Assembly (NCBI GenBank): GCA_019634795.1
Contig: JAHCAR010000002.1
Location: 124,001 to 188,000, forward strand
From: Dokdonella sp.
GTDB taxonomy: Bacteria; Pseudomonadota; Gammaproteobacteria; Xanthomonadales; Rhodanobacteraceae
Direction: 5' to 3'
Length of the DNA: 64,000 bases
Shown: positions 1 to 9,672 of the stretch, in pieces
How positions within the stretch are numbered: the stretch's first letter is position 1
Layout of the letters: each line of letters starts with the position of its first letter
Notes under the pieces: generated by a model
Told to the model about the DNA's origin: nothing
Database searches by the model: none
Seen by the model: the letters and a program-made list of their open reading frames with translations, nothing else
Position numbers and translations under genes: made by a program

Positions 1-1
1 A

Positions 2-805
2 CCGGCGCGCGTGGCCGCCCACGTCAACCTCAAGCGTGCCGACGTGCGCGGCATCCACATGTCGCGCCTGTACCTGCATGTCGACCGGCACCTGTCCAGT
101 GAGCCACTGACCCCGTGTTCGCTGCGCCGCCTGTTGCGCGATTTTCTCGAATCGCATGCCGATCTGTCGGACCGCGCGCGGATCAGTGTGCGCTTCGACC
201 ACATGATCCGGCGCGCGGCCCTGGCCAGCGACAACAGCGGCTGGAAGACCTATCCGGTGGTCATCAACGCGAGCATGCAGGACGCTGCGTTCGCCTTCGA
301 ACTCGAAACCGAGGTCCTTTATTCGAGCACCTGTCCGTGCTCGGCGGCGCTCGCCCGGCAGCTGATCCAGGAGCAGTTCGAAGCGGACTTCGGCAAGGAC
401 GGGCCGCTCGATCGTGGCGCCGTCCTCGAATGGCTCGGCAGCGAATCGGGAATCCGGGCCACGCCGCACAGCCAGCGCAGCAGCGCGCGCGTGCGCGTGC
501 GCCTGGCCAGCGGTTTCGAATTCCCGATCGTCGACCTGATCGACCTCGTCGAGAACGCGCTGCAAACGCCCGTGCAGACGGCGGTCAAGCGCGAGGACGA
601 ACAGGCCTTCGCCCTGCTCAACGGCCAGAACCTGATGTTCTGCGAGGACGCCGCGCGACGCATGCAGCGCGCCCTCGACGGCGACGAGCGCATCGTCGAC
701 TTCTGGCTGCGCGCGGCGCACCTCGAAAGCCTGCATCCGCATGATGCAGTCGCCTACGCGACCAAGGGTGTCGAAGGCGGCTACAGCGCCGACAGCGCTC
801 TCTGA
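2..805 (+). CDS. folE2: GTP cyclohydrolase FolE2 (type IB), 5'-truncated
   Basis: FolE2 converts GTP to 7,8-dihydroneopterin triphosphate, the first step of folate and pterin synthesis, in the cytoplasm. The frame is open to the window edge, so the true start lies upstream; 267 codons are visible, most of a protein that is usually 260-310 residues. Family marks are GIHMSRL near the visible N-terminus, the cysteine-rich SSTCPCSAAL segment that holds the metal-binding cysteine, and an HSQRSSARV stretch after it. FolE2 is the metal-flexible alternative to the zinc enzyme FolE. A pterin-4a-carbinolamine dehydratase gene lies elsewhere in the window at 34.7-35.0 kb. Nothing in the visible part suggests damage. 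Confidence 0.93.
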   Translation, partial: PARVAAHVNLKRADVRGIHMSRLYLHVDRHLSSEPLTPCSLRRLLRDFLESHADLSDRARISVRFDHMIRRAALASDNSGWKTYPVVINASMQDAAFAFELETEVLYSSTCPCSAALARQLIQEQFEADFGKDGPLDRGAVLEWLGSESGIRATPHSQRSSARVRVRLASGFEFPIVDLIDLVENALQTPVQTAVKREDEQAFALLNGQNLMFCEDAARRMQRALDGDERIVDFWLRAAHLESLHPHDAVAYATKGVEGGYSADSAL

Positions 806-841
806 CAGAGCCTCACGCGTCCGCCCCGATGTGTTGATCCG

Positions 842-862
842 CGGCAGCCATTGCGGCTGCCG
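842..862. terminator. Hairpin between convergent folE2 and helicase genes
   Basis: An 8-bp perfect stem (CGGCAGCC at 842-849, GGCTGCCG at 855-862) with a 5-nt loop lies in the 146-bp gap between two convergent genes. There is no T-run on either side, so an intrinsic terminator is only a guess from position. Confidence 0.3.
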
Positions 863-951
863 GCAACGGGCGATGAATGCGAAACACTTCGTCGGCTCTT
901 GCGTGTCCTTCTACCGCTGGCGGTACGCTTCGTTGACGACCGCCCGGCCCC

Positions 952-2913
952 TCAGTATTTCTTGCGCGGCTTGTCGTGGCCACCGCCGCTGCGGGCGAAG
1001 TGCTTCGGTTTGGCACCGGTTCGCGGCGCTCGCGGGCCGCGTTGGCCGGTCGCTTCGTCGCGCTCGCCATGCGGCTCGCCGGCGGTGCCGCGGCTGATGC
1101 GCAGGCGCTGACCGGCAACCCAGGCCTTTTTCAGGTGCTGGAGGATTTCCGGGGGCATGCCTTCGGGCAGGTCGACCAGGCTGTGATCTTCGCGGATCGT
1201 GATGCGGCCGATGTGCTTGCTGTCGAGCTCGGCTTCGTTGGCGATCGCGCCGACGATGTTGCCGGGCTTGACCCCGTGCATGTGACCGACCTCGACGCGG
1301 AAGGTTTCCATGCCCGGCTCCGCTGGCCGGTGCTCCGAGGCGGCGTGCGCGCGCGGTTCGCGCGTTTCGGGCACGCGCTTGCGACCGTCTTCGGCCGGAT
1401 TGCTGAAGGCTTCCGTGCGCGCGGCGCGCGGATGCGGCGGACGGTCGGCGCGTGGCCGTTCGCTGCGCTCGGCGCGGTGCGGCCGCTCGTCGCGACCGCG
1501 CTCGCTGCGATTGGCGAAATCCTTGCGCTCGCGGCTCGCGGTCGGGTCGAACTCGCGCCGCTCGGGCTTGGCCTTGGCCTCGAGCAGCAAAGGCTTGTCG
1601 CCCTGGGCCAGACGCGCCAGGGCTGCCGCGATCTCGATCGCCGGCACGTCGTGTTCGGCCTCGTACTGCTCGATCAGGCTGCGGAACAGTCCGAGATCGC
1701 TGGCCGCCAGCGCCGTGGTGATGCGGTCCTTGAAACGCGTGATGCGCAGGTCGTTGACCGTCTGCACCGAGGGCAATTCCATGATCTCGATCGGCTGGCG
1801 CGTGGCGCGTTCGATCTGGCGCAGCATGTTGCGCTCGCGTGGCGTCACGAACAGGATCGCATCGCCCTCGCGACCAGCGCGGCCGGTGCGGCCGATGCGG
1901 TGCACGTAGGACTCGGTGTCGTAGGGAATGTCGTAGTTCAGCACGTGGCTGATGCGCTCGACGTCGAGGCCGCGCGCGGCGACGTCGGTGGCGACGAGGA
2001 TGTCGAGCTTGCCGTCCTTGAGCTGCTGGATCGCGCGCTCGCGCTGGGCCTGGGCGAGGTCGCCGTTGATCGCGGCGGCGGCGAGTCCGCGCGCCTGCAG
2101 GCGTTCGGCCAGTTCCTCGGTGGCGACCTTGGTGCGCGCGAAGATGATCATCGCATCGAACGGTTCGGCCTCGAGGATGCGGGTCAGTGCGTCGAGCTTG
2201 TGCATGCCGCTGACCAGCCAGTAGCGCTGGCGCGTCTTCGCCGCCGTCGTGGTCTTCGACTTGATCGTGATCTCGACCGGCTCGCGCAGGTGGGTCTGGG
2301 CGATGCGCCGGATCTGGGTCGGCATGGTCGCCGAGAACAGGGCGATCTGGCGGGTCGGCGGGGTCTTCTTGAGCACCGCTTCGACATCGTCGATGAAGCC
2401 CATGCGCAGCATTTCGTCGGCTTCGTCGAGGACGAGGCAGGTCAGTTCGGAAAGATCGAGCGAACCGCGTTCGAGGTGATCGATGACGCGGCCCGGCGTG
2501 CCGACGACGACGTGCACGCCGCGGCGCAGGCCAGCGAGCTGCGGACCGTAGGCCTGGCCCCCGTAGATCGGCAGCACGTGGAAGCCCGGGATATGCGTGG
2601 CATAGCGCTGGAAGGCTTCGGCGACCTGGATCGCGAGCTCGCGCGTCGGCGCCAGCACGAGGGCCTGCGGCCTGGTCTTGCGCAGGTCGAGCCGGTTCAG
2701 GATCGGCAGGGCGAACGCGGCGGTCTTGCCGGTGCCGGTCTGGGCCTGGCCGAGCAGGTCCTTGCCGTCGATCAGGTGCGGAATCGTCGCCGCCTGGATC
2801 GGCGAGGGCGATTCATAGCCGACTTCGGCGAGGACGCGTTGCAAGGGCTCGCTCAGGGCGAGTTCCTTGAAGGTGGGTATGGCGGGCGTGACGTCGGTCG
2901 CCGTGCTGGACAT
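952..2913 (-). CDS. deaD: DEAD-box ATP-dependent RNA helicase, CsdA/DeaD type
   Basis: This 653-residue protein is a cytoplasmic ATP-dependent RNA helicase. Helicase motifs appear in order: AQTGTGKT (motif I), LAPTREL (Ia), LDEADEML (II), FSATMP (III) and HRIGRTGRAGRE (VI). After the two RecA-like domains comes an Arg/Glu-rich linker, then a DbpA-type RNA-binding domain beginning METFRVEVGHMHG, then a basic tail ending KPRKKY. This architecture matches CsdA (DeaD), which helps assemble the 50S subunit and remodels mRNA at low temperature. I chose the ATG at 2913, giving MSSTATD, because the helicase core begins shortly after it. The frame stays open far upstream, but that extension is low-complexity and unlike the family. 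Downstream it converges on folE2. Confidence 0.93.
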   Translation of the reverse strand: MSSTATDVTPAIPTFKELALSEPLQRVLAEVGYESPSPIQAATIPHLIDGKDLLGQAQTGTGKTAAFALPILNRLDLRKTRPQALVLAPTRELAIQVAEAFQRYATHIPGFHVLPIYGGQAYGPQLAGLRRGVHVVVGTPGRVIDHLERGSLDLSELTCLVLDEADEMLRMGFIDDVEAVLKKTPPTRQIALFSATMPTQIRRIAQTHLREPVEITIKSKTTTAAKTRQRYWLVSGMHKLDALTRILEAEPFDAMIIFARTKVATEELAERLQARGLAAAAINGDLAQAQRERAIQQLKDGKLDILVATDVAARGLDVERISHVLNYDIPYDTESYVHRIGRTGRAGREGDAILFVTPRERNMLRQIERATRQPIEIMELPSVQTVNDLRITRFKDRITTALAASDLGLFRSLIEQYEAEHDVPAIEIAAALARLAQGDKPLLLEAKAKPERREFDPTASRERKDFANRSERGRDERPHRAERSERPRADRPPHPRAARTEAFSNPAEDGRKRVPETREPRAHAASEHRPAEPGMETFRVEVGHMHGVKPGNIVGAIANEAELDSKHIGRITIREDHSLVDLPEGMPPEILQHLKKAWVAGQRLRISRGTAGEPHGERDEATGQRGPRAPRTGAKPKHFARSGGGHDKPRKKY

Positions 2914-3043
2914 GGGGAATACTCGATGCGCCGACGGCCGGAATCCGGCAGGCCAGCGGGGAAGGAAGGGCTGCCATTGTAACGATTTGGCGGCAGCCCC
3001 GCGCATACGAGCCGATCCCGCAGTGCCCGCGCTAGCGAACCAT

Positions 3044-3235
3044 TCAGGATTTCCCGGGGTGCTTGCCGCGCCCCGAACCGGATTTGTTGCCGCCGCCGTC
3101 CTCCTTGTTGACCGTGGCCCAGGCGCGCTTTTCGGCTTCCTCCTTCGATACGCCCTTTTCGAGATAGCCCTCTTCGATGTGTTCGGCCTTGCGCTTCTGC
3201 TTGTCGGTATAGGCGGACTTGTCTCCACGGGACAT
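3044..3235 (-). CDS. Small conserved charged protein, unknown function
   Basis: A 63-residue, very hydrophilic protein that starts MSRGDKSAYTDKQKRKAEHI and ends in a glycine/serine/lysine-rich tail. I recognise the pattern (YTDKQKRKAEHIEE, then KRAWATVNKEDGGG) from short proteobacterial proteins, some annotated as plasmid-stabilisation proteins without direct support. A strong AGGAGG ribosome site lies 6 nt before the ATG, and the coding pattern is convincing. It lies 130 bp upstream of the helicase gene on the same strand and could share its promoter. No enzymatic motif or membrane segment is visible. Confidence 0.8.
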   Translation of the reverse strand: MSRGDKSAYTDKQKRKAEHIEEGYLEKGVSKEEAEKRAWATVNKEDGGGNKSGSGRGKHPGKS

Positions 3236-3347
3236 GGCTTGCCTCCTGGTTGCGGACGAGCCCCTATCCTGCCTCGGCAGTGCTGACTCCCCGGGTAACA
3301 GATGACTCCTTTAATCGTAGATAAATCAGTAGCTTGCTTGCCTCGAG

Positions 3348-3376
3348 CTTGTATCGCCCGGCGACCGCCCCCATAC
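3348..3376 (+). promoter_or_regulatory. Candidate sigma-32 (heat-shock) promoter for tldD
   Basis: CTTGTAT at 3348-3354 is followed 14 nt later by CCCCAT at 3369-3374. This resembles the RpoH consensus (CTTGAAA, 11-16 nt, CCCCATNT). It lies about 35 bp before the tldD ATG. The match is by eye; a small CCCC/GGGG hairpin overlaps the -10 element and could be the real reason for the pattern. Confidence 0.35.
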
Positions 3377-3409
3377 GGGGTGATCTTCCCATCCGCTGAA
3401 CCCGACGAT

Positions 3410-4852
<1,443 letters not shown>

Positions 4853-4858
4853 GCGCGC

Positions 4859-5395
4859 TCAGGCGGAGGCGGATGGATCCGATGCGGCCTGCAGTTCGCG
4901 CAGCGTGCGAAACAATTCGCGTGAGGCGCGCGGCGGTTTCTGCTTCTTCGCTTCGCTGTTGGCCTGGCGGATCAGGTTGCGGAAATGTTGGCGGTCCGCG
5001 CCGGGATGCACGAGCAGCAGTTCGTCGAGCGCACTGTCGCCCTCGGCGACCAGGCGGTCACGCCAGGCTTCGAGCTGGTGCAGCGCGGCGGTCTCGCGGT
5101 TGGATTGCTGGCGGTCGCTGTCGAGCACGGTGCGAACGGCGGCGATTTCCTCGTCTTCGAGGCGCCGCAACAGCTTGGCCAGGTACTGGGTCTGGCGTTT
5201 GCGTGCGATCGGCTGCGGAATCGCGCGGGTACGGCGGACCTCCTCGATCAATGCGGGTTCGAGCGGAATGCGGACCAGCTGGGCGTCGGAAAGCGTGGCC
5301 AGGGTCTCGGCCATCTTGAAGATGGCCATGGCCTCGCGACGCAGCTGGCTACGGCTCGGGCCATCGAAGGCATCATCGGTTTCATCGTGGGACAT
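4859..5395 (-). CDS. darP: Ribosome biogenesis factor DarP (YjgA)
   Basis: A 178-residue, highly charged, helical protein of the DUF615 (YjgA) family, close to the 183 residues of E. coli YjgA. DarP associates with late 50S precursors and helps the peptidyl-transferase centre mature. Family segments are SRSQLRREA near the N-terminus, then KRQTQYLAKLLRR, then a C-terminal region ending in an RELFRTLREL helix. It starts at the ATG at 5395, 67 bp from the divergent tldE start, and its stop lies 6 bp from the tldD stop, so it is packed between the two tld genes. The adjacency of yjgA and pmbA (tldE) is also seen in E. coli. Confidence 0.9.
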   Translation of the reverse strand: MSHDETDDAFDGPSRSQLRREAMAIFKMAETLATLSDAQLVRIPLEPALIEEVRRTRAIPQPIARKRQTQYLAKLLRRLEDEEIAAVRTVLDSDRQQSNRETAALHQLEAWRDRLVAEGDSALDELLLVHPGADRQHFRNLIRQANSEAKKQKPPRASRELFRTLRELQAASDPSASA

Positions 5396-5462
5396 CGGCA
5401 ATCTGCAGGTAGGGGCCCGTTCGAACGGACAGGGCGCAGGCAATGGATCCAGAGGATAAGGC

Positions 5463-6818
5463 GTGAACCAGGCAATCACCAATCGCGACGACAGTATCGC
5501 CGAGCTCGACCGGCTGGCGACGCTGACCGAGGACGTCCTGCGGCGCTGCCGCAGCAAGGGTGCCAGTGAAGTCGATGTCGGCGTCGGCGTCGACGTCGGC
5601 CTCGAAGTCAGTGTGCGCCTCGGCGAGGTCGAAGCGATAGAGCACACTCGCGACCGCGGACTCTCGCTGACCGTCTATTTCGGCAAGCGCAAGGGATCGG
5701 CGAGTACCGCCGACCTCAATCCGGATTCGATCGAGAAGACCATCGATCACGCCTGCGCGATCGCGCGCCACACCGAGGAAGACCCGTGCAACGGGCTGGC
5801 CGATGCGGACCTGCTCGCCCACGACTTCCCCGATCTCGATCTCTGGCATCCATGGGACATCACCACCGAGGAAGCCACCGACCTGGCGCTGCGCTGCGAG
5901 GCGGCTGGCCGCGCCTTCGATCCGCGCATCAGCAATTCCGAGGGCGCCACCGTGCAGGTAGGATCCTCGCTCGCGGTCGGTGCCACTTCGAACGGCTTCT
6001 TCTCGCGCGAGCGCGACACCCGGCACATGATTTCCGCGGCCCTGCTGGCCGAGGACGCGTCCGGCATGCAGCGCGACTACTGGTACGAGTCGGTGCGCTG
6101 CGCCGATGATTTCCCCGACGTCGAATCGATCGGTCGCAAGGCCGCCGAACGCACGGTCGCGCGCCTAGGCGCACGCAAGCTCGATACCCGGCAGTGCCCG
6201 GTGCTGTTCACGCCGCCGGTGGCGCGCAGCCTGATCGGGAACTTCCTTTCGGCGATCAGCGGTGGCGCCCTGTACCGGCGCGCGAGTTTTCTCGTCGATC
6301 ACATCGGCAAACCGGTCTTCCCGGAATTCGTGCAGATCGTCGAGCGTCCGCATATCCGGCGCGGCCCGGGATCGGCTGCGTTCGACATCGAAGGCGTGGC
6401 CACGCGCGACTCCGACGTGGTCAGCAACGGTCGCCTGGCCCGTTACCTGCTCGGCAGCTATTCGGCGCGCAAGCTCGGCATGCGCAGCACCGGCAATGCC
6501 GGCGGCGTGCACAACATCATCGTCAGCAACGGCGACGAGGATTTCGCAGCGCTGCTGCGACGCATGGGCAGCGGACTGGTGGTCACCGAGCTGATGGGGC
6601 AGGGTGTTTCCCTCGTCACCGGCGACTACTCGCGCGGCGCCAGCGGATTCTGGGTCGAAAATGGCGAGATCGCCTACCCGGTCGAGGAAATCACCATTGC
6701 ATCCAACCTGCGCGAGATGCTGGCGAACATCGTTGCGGTCGGCAGCGACGTCGATCGACGTTCGCATGTCATGACCGGCTCGATCCTGCTCGATCGCCTG
6801 ACCGTGGCCGGGGCATGA
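5463..6818 (+). CDS. pmbA: Metalloprotease-associated subunit TldE (PmbA)
   Basis: TldE (PmbA) is the non-catalytic partner of TldD; the heterodimer forms a hollow protease that admits only unfolded peptides. This 451-residue protein matches the family length and has the paired N-terminal alpha/beta and C-terminal beta domains. Recognisable segments are GLSLTVYFGKRKGSA near the N-terminus and ISGGALYRRASFL plus NAGGVHNIIVSNG in the C-terminal half. The HExxxH motif of TldD is absent, as expected. Upstream it is divergent from darP, and downstream it is followed at 70 bp by a small membrane protein gene. Confidence 0.94.
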   Translation: MNQAITNRDDSIAELDRLATLTEDVLRRCRSKGASEVDVGVGVDVGLEVSVRLGEVEAIEHTRDRGLSLTVYFGKRKGSASTADLNPDSIEKTIDHACAIARHTEEDPCNGLADADLLAHDFPDLDLWHPWDITTEEATDLALRCEAAGRAFDPRISNSEGATVQVGSSLAVGATSNGFFSRERDTRHMISAALLAEDASGMQRDYWYESVRCADDFPDVESIGRKAAERTVARLGARKLDTRQCPVLFTPPVARSLIGNFLSAISGGALYRRASFLVDHIGKPVFPEFVQIVERPHIRRGPGSAAFDIEGVATRDSDVVSNGRLARYLLGSYSARKLGMRSTGNAGGVHNIIVSNGDEDFAALLRRMGSGLVVTELMGQGVSLVTGDYSRGASGFWVENGEIAYPVEEITIASNLREMLANIVAVGSDVDRRSHVMTGSILLDRLTVAGA

Positions 6819-6888
6819 CCTCCTGCCCTTGACTCGCCGCCGCGGCGATCCCACTGTGATCATGCAAGTTGGGTAATGGAGAACACGC

Positions 6889-7296
6889 ATGAACGTCGAA
6901 GTCGAACCGCAGGTCCCCGTGCATGACGACGTCGCGCCGGTCGGCGACGAGCGCACCTGGGCGCTGCTGGGCCATCTTTCCGCATTCAGTGCCTTCATCG
7001 TGACCGGCCTCGGCTGCGTACTGGGTCCGCTGATCATCTGGCTGATCAAGCGCGACACCCTGCCGTTCGCCGGCGATCAGGCGAAGGAAGCGCTCAACTT
7101 CAACATCACCGTGCTGCTCGCTGCGCTCGGGCTCTGGATCATCACCATCATCACGCTCGGGCTCGGCCTGCTGCTGACGATTCCGCTCGGGCTGGCCCTG
7201 TTCGTCTACTGGATCGTGTTCACGATCATCGCCGCGGTCAACGCCAACAATGGCATCCGCTACCGCTATCCGTTCACGCTGCGCCTGATCAAATAG
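6889..7296 (+). CDS. DUF4870 family small membrane protein
   Basis: A 135-residue protein with a soluble N-terminus and hydrophobic segments at about residues 25-50 and 70-118. The WALLGHLSAFSAF opening, the GPLIIWLIKRD loop and the AKEALNFNITV segment are typical of DUF4870 (Tic20-like small membrane proteins). Members sit in the inner membrane; no biochemical function is established. It follows tldE by 70 bp on the same strand with its own start at 6889, so co-transcription is possible but not shown. Confidence 0.85.
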   Translation: MNVEVEPQVPVHDDVAPVGDERTWALLGHLSAFSAFIVTGLGCVLGPLIIWLIKRDTLPFAGDQAKEALNFNITVLLAALGLWIITIITLGLGLLLTIPLGLALFVYWIVFTIIAAVNANNGIRYRYPFTLRLIK

Positions 7297-7846
7297 GTCC
7301 TGCAGTCGCTCGGCCCGGTCGGCCGCCGGTCAGTTCGGGCGGGTCTGTGGATGGCTCGGCCGAGGGCGTCTGCCCTCGCTGGATTGTCCGCCCGTCGGTG
7401 TCGGGAATGGGCTGCGCCGGCAGGAATCGAGGTGGCGAATTGAGACGGCGCGGCGTGAGACGCGGTTTCGTCTTCCCGTGACTTTCTCCGGGTGACGCTG
7501 GTTGCCCTGGCACGTCATTGCCCGCAGTCGCAAGACGCAGTGAATACATCCCGCACGAATTCCCGGAAGCTCCAGGCGGATCTTGCTTCATGCGTTGCCA
7601 TCCCTGGGGTTCTGTGTTCACCTTTCCAAAGTTGGCGGTTGTGGGCCGGGCTGCACGTCTGCTGACCGGCGGCCCGGGACGATGAGGGCATGCCAACTTG
7701 AGTGTCGCCGCGGTCGTTGCTGTGATGCCGAGGCATCGGTGGCCAATCGCAGCCTTGCGCATCGACCCCAGTGGGGCGGTTGCGGCGGCCGCCTGTTTTC
7801 TCCGAGAATCACCGCTTGGCGAATACGAATGGGAAAAGGAGACCAC
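7297..7846. other. Intergenic region without a recognisable gene
   Basis: 550 bp between the DUF4870 gene and the lipoprotein gene. Frames on both strands look like chance openings with no plausible ribosome site or family resemblance. The only clear signal is the AAAGGAG ribosome site at 7834-7840, which serves the next gene. I see no promoter, repeat or RNA gene I can defend. Confidence 0.5.
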
Positions 7847-8395
7847 ATGTTTCGTAACTTGATGGCGGCGCTGTTGTTCGTCCTGTTGCTGGCCGGCTGT
7901 GGAATGCAGTACAAGGCCGTCCGAGTGAATGCCGATACCGGTTATCTGGGCAGCGGTGAGATGGCCGAAGTCCTGACCAGTAAACAGGTTTCGCTGTCAA
8001 AGTTCGACGGGACGATCTTTGTTTCCGGAGGGCAGTATCCGATCGAGCAAATGCGTGAGCTCGGAATCTTCAAGACCGTGCTCGACTCGGATGATCTTCA
8101 GAAGATCGTGATCCAGAACAACCTGCAGGACAAGATCCAGACACTCGGTGAGCCCATCGGACTCAGCAACCTCTACCGCCTCTACAAACCCTACCTCTGG
8201 ATTCATTTCAAGCGGCTCAACGAAGGATCGACGCATAAGTGGCAGTTGATCGTGACCGATCCGGAGTCGTTGAACGATTTGTTCATCTGCCAGACAAGAT
8301 TCAATGAGTGGACCAGTCTCAACATCAACGACGAAAAGATGCTGCATCCGCTCTTCAACGCGCTGATCGCCTGGACCAAGACCAATGGCACCTGA
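7847..8395 (+). CDS. Predicted lipoprotein of unknown function, low GC
   Basis: A 182-residue protein whose N-terminus (MFRNLMAALLFVLLLAGC) is a signal peptide with a lipobox LLAGC, so Cys18 would be lipid-modified and the protein anchored in the envelope. A strong AAAGGAG ribosome site 6 nt upstream fixes the ATG at 7847. The mature part is mixed alpha/beta with no motif I recognise. Base composition is near 53% G+C in the parts I counted, clearly below the neighbours, and codon use is less GC-rich at third positions. This suggests recent acquisition or a poorly expressed gene. It converges on ispA. Confidence 0.8.
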   Translation: MFRNLMAALLFVLLLAGCGMQYKAVRVNADTGYLGSGEMAEVLTSKQVSLSKFDGTIFVSGGQYPIEQMRELGIFKTVLDSDDLQKIVIQNNLQDKIQTLGEPIGLSNLYRLYKPYLWIHFKRLNEGSTHKWQLIVTDPESLNDLFICQTRFNEWTSLNINDEKMLHPLFNALIAWTKTNGT

Positions 8396-8428
8396 CCGTT
8401 GCTGCGCCCGCTCGGAATCTGACTGGAA

Positions 8429-9268
8429 TCAGGATTCGCGTTCGGCGATGAATCGGGCGAGATCGCGTAGGTCGGTACCCCGTTCGCCGAGCGGGGCAAG
8501 CATGCCGATCGCTTCCTCGGTAAGTTCGGCGAGCAGTGCCGAGGACGCATGCAGGCCCAGAATCGCAGGATAGGTGGGCTTGGACTGCGCGGCGTCCTTG
8601 CCGAGGGTCTTGCCGATGCGATCGACCTCGCCTTCGACATCGAGGATGTCGTCGCGAATCTGGAAGGCCAGGCCGATGCAATGGCCGTAGCGTTCGAGGG
8701 CAGCGAGCATGGACGGATCGCTGCAGCCTGCAGCCAAGGCGCCGAGGCGCACCGAAGCGCGGATCAGGGCGCCGGTCTTGTGCACGTGCATGCGTTCGAG
8801 GTCATGGACACGGAGAATCTTGCCGACCGCGGCGAGGTCTAGGGCCTGGCCGCCGGCCATGCCTTGCGAACCGCAGGCATGGCCGAGCACGCGCAGCATC
8901 TCGAGGCGGGTCCGTGCGTCGATGCCGGCGATCGAGTCATTCGCCAGCACCTCGAAGGCAAGGGCCTGAAGCGCGTCGCCGGCAAGTATCGCCATCGCTT
9001 CGCCGAACTCGATGTGGCAGGTCGGGCGCCCGCGGCGCAGGTCGTCATCGTCCATGGCCGGCAGGTCGTCATGGACCAGCGAATAGGCGTGGATGATCTC
9101 GACTGCCACGGCGCAGGCATCGAGGCGTTCGAGAGGCGCGCCGAAGGCGCTGCCGGTGGCATAGACGAGCAGCGGACGCATGCGCTTGCCGCCGCCCATC
9201 ACCGCATAGTGCATGGCCCGGTGCAGTTCCACGGGTGGTTGTTGCACGGCCGGCAGGGCGCGGGCCAA
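8429..9268 (-). CDS. ispA: (2E,6E)-farnesyl diphosphate synthase IspA
   Basis: IspA condenses isopentenyl diphosphate with dimethylallyl and geranyl diphosphate to make farnesyl diphosphate, the precursor of quinones and undecaprenyl phosphate. The chain has GGGKRMRPLLVYATG, the first aspartate-rich motif HDDLPAMDDDDLRRG, HKTGALIRA, and the second motif FQIRDDILD. The coordinates use the only standard start in frame, a TTG at 9268, giving 279 residues. This is short of E. coli IspA (299), and similarity of the ...LRAFAAHADTAL... type continues upstream in frame. An ATC at 9340, preceded by AGGA, would give 303 residues (see findings). It follows xseB on the same strand, the usual xseB-ispA pair; dxs is not next to it. 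Confidence 0.92.
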   Translation of the reverse strand: MARALPAVQQPPVELHRAMHYAVMGGGKRMRPLLVYATGSAFGAPLERLDACAVAVEIIHAYSLVHDDLPAMDDDDLRRGRPTCHIEFGEAMAILAGDALQALAFEVLANDSIAGIDARTRLEMLRVLGHACGSQGMAGGQALDLAAVGKILRVHDLERMHVHKTGALIRASVRLGALAAGCSDPSMLAALERYGHCIGLAFQIRDDILDVEGEVDRIGKTLGKDAAQSKPTYPAILGLHASSALLAELTEEAIGMLAPLGERGTDLRDLARFIAERES

Positions 9269-9393
9269 GGCCGTGTCGGCATGGGCGGCGAACGCGCGCA
9301 GCGTCGGCGTCAGTTCGATGGCGGTCTTGGAAGGATTGATGGCGGATTCCTGCGCGGACGTCGGGGCATGTCCGCGTTTGACGATGGCCGGTG

Positions 9394-9648
9394 CTACGGC
9401 GTGTCGGGTTCGAAGGGCTCGGCCGACTCCGGCTTGCCCGGATCCAGCAGTTGCCTGACCCGCAGTTCGGCCTGCTCGAGCGCGCTCTGGCAGTTGCGGT
9501 AGAGGGCGACGCCACGCTCGAACGACTTGAGCGATTCGTCGAGCCCCATTTCGCTGTCTTCCATGCGCGCAACGAGCTTCTCGAGCTCATCGAGGGACTG
9601 CTCGAATTCGGCGACCTTGTCGGGGCTTTCGGGACTGGTGGCGGACAT
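9394..9648 (-). CDS. xseB: Exodeoxyribonuclease VII small subunit
   Basis: An 84-residue protein of the XseB family. Several copies bind the large subunit XseA to form exonuclease VII, which degrades single-stranded DNA. The family core is visible: [17 protein letters not shown], then [20 protein letters not shown], then [12 protein letters not shown]. The length matches the usual 70-85 residues. It lies between tilS (24 bp upstream) and ispA; its stop at 9394 overlaps the region where the ispA N-terminus should begin, so the two are probably translationally coupled. xseA is not in the window. Confidence 0.93.
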   Translation of the reverse strand: MSATSPESPDKVAEFEQSLDELEKLVARMEDSEMGLDESLKSFERGVALYRNCQSALEQAELRVRQLLDPGKPESAEPFEPDTP

Positions 9649-9672
9649 GCGGCGAAGGCTAGCCTGCCGCCA

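Noticed and set aside
976-2982. 668-codon plus-strand frame opposite the helicase gene
   Set aside because: It is an antisense reading of a high-GC gene; the minus strand has all DEAD-box motifs.
3302-3409. Upstream extension of tldD (36 codons)
   Set aside because: The extension does not resemble TldD, covers the likely promoter and would make the protein longer than the family.
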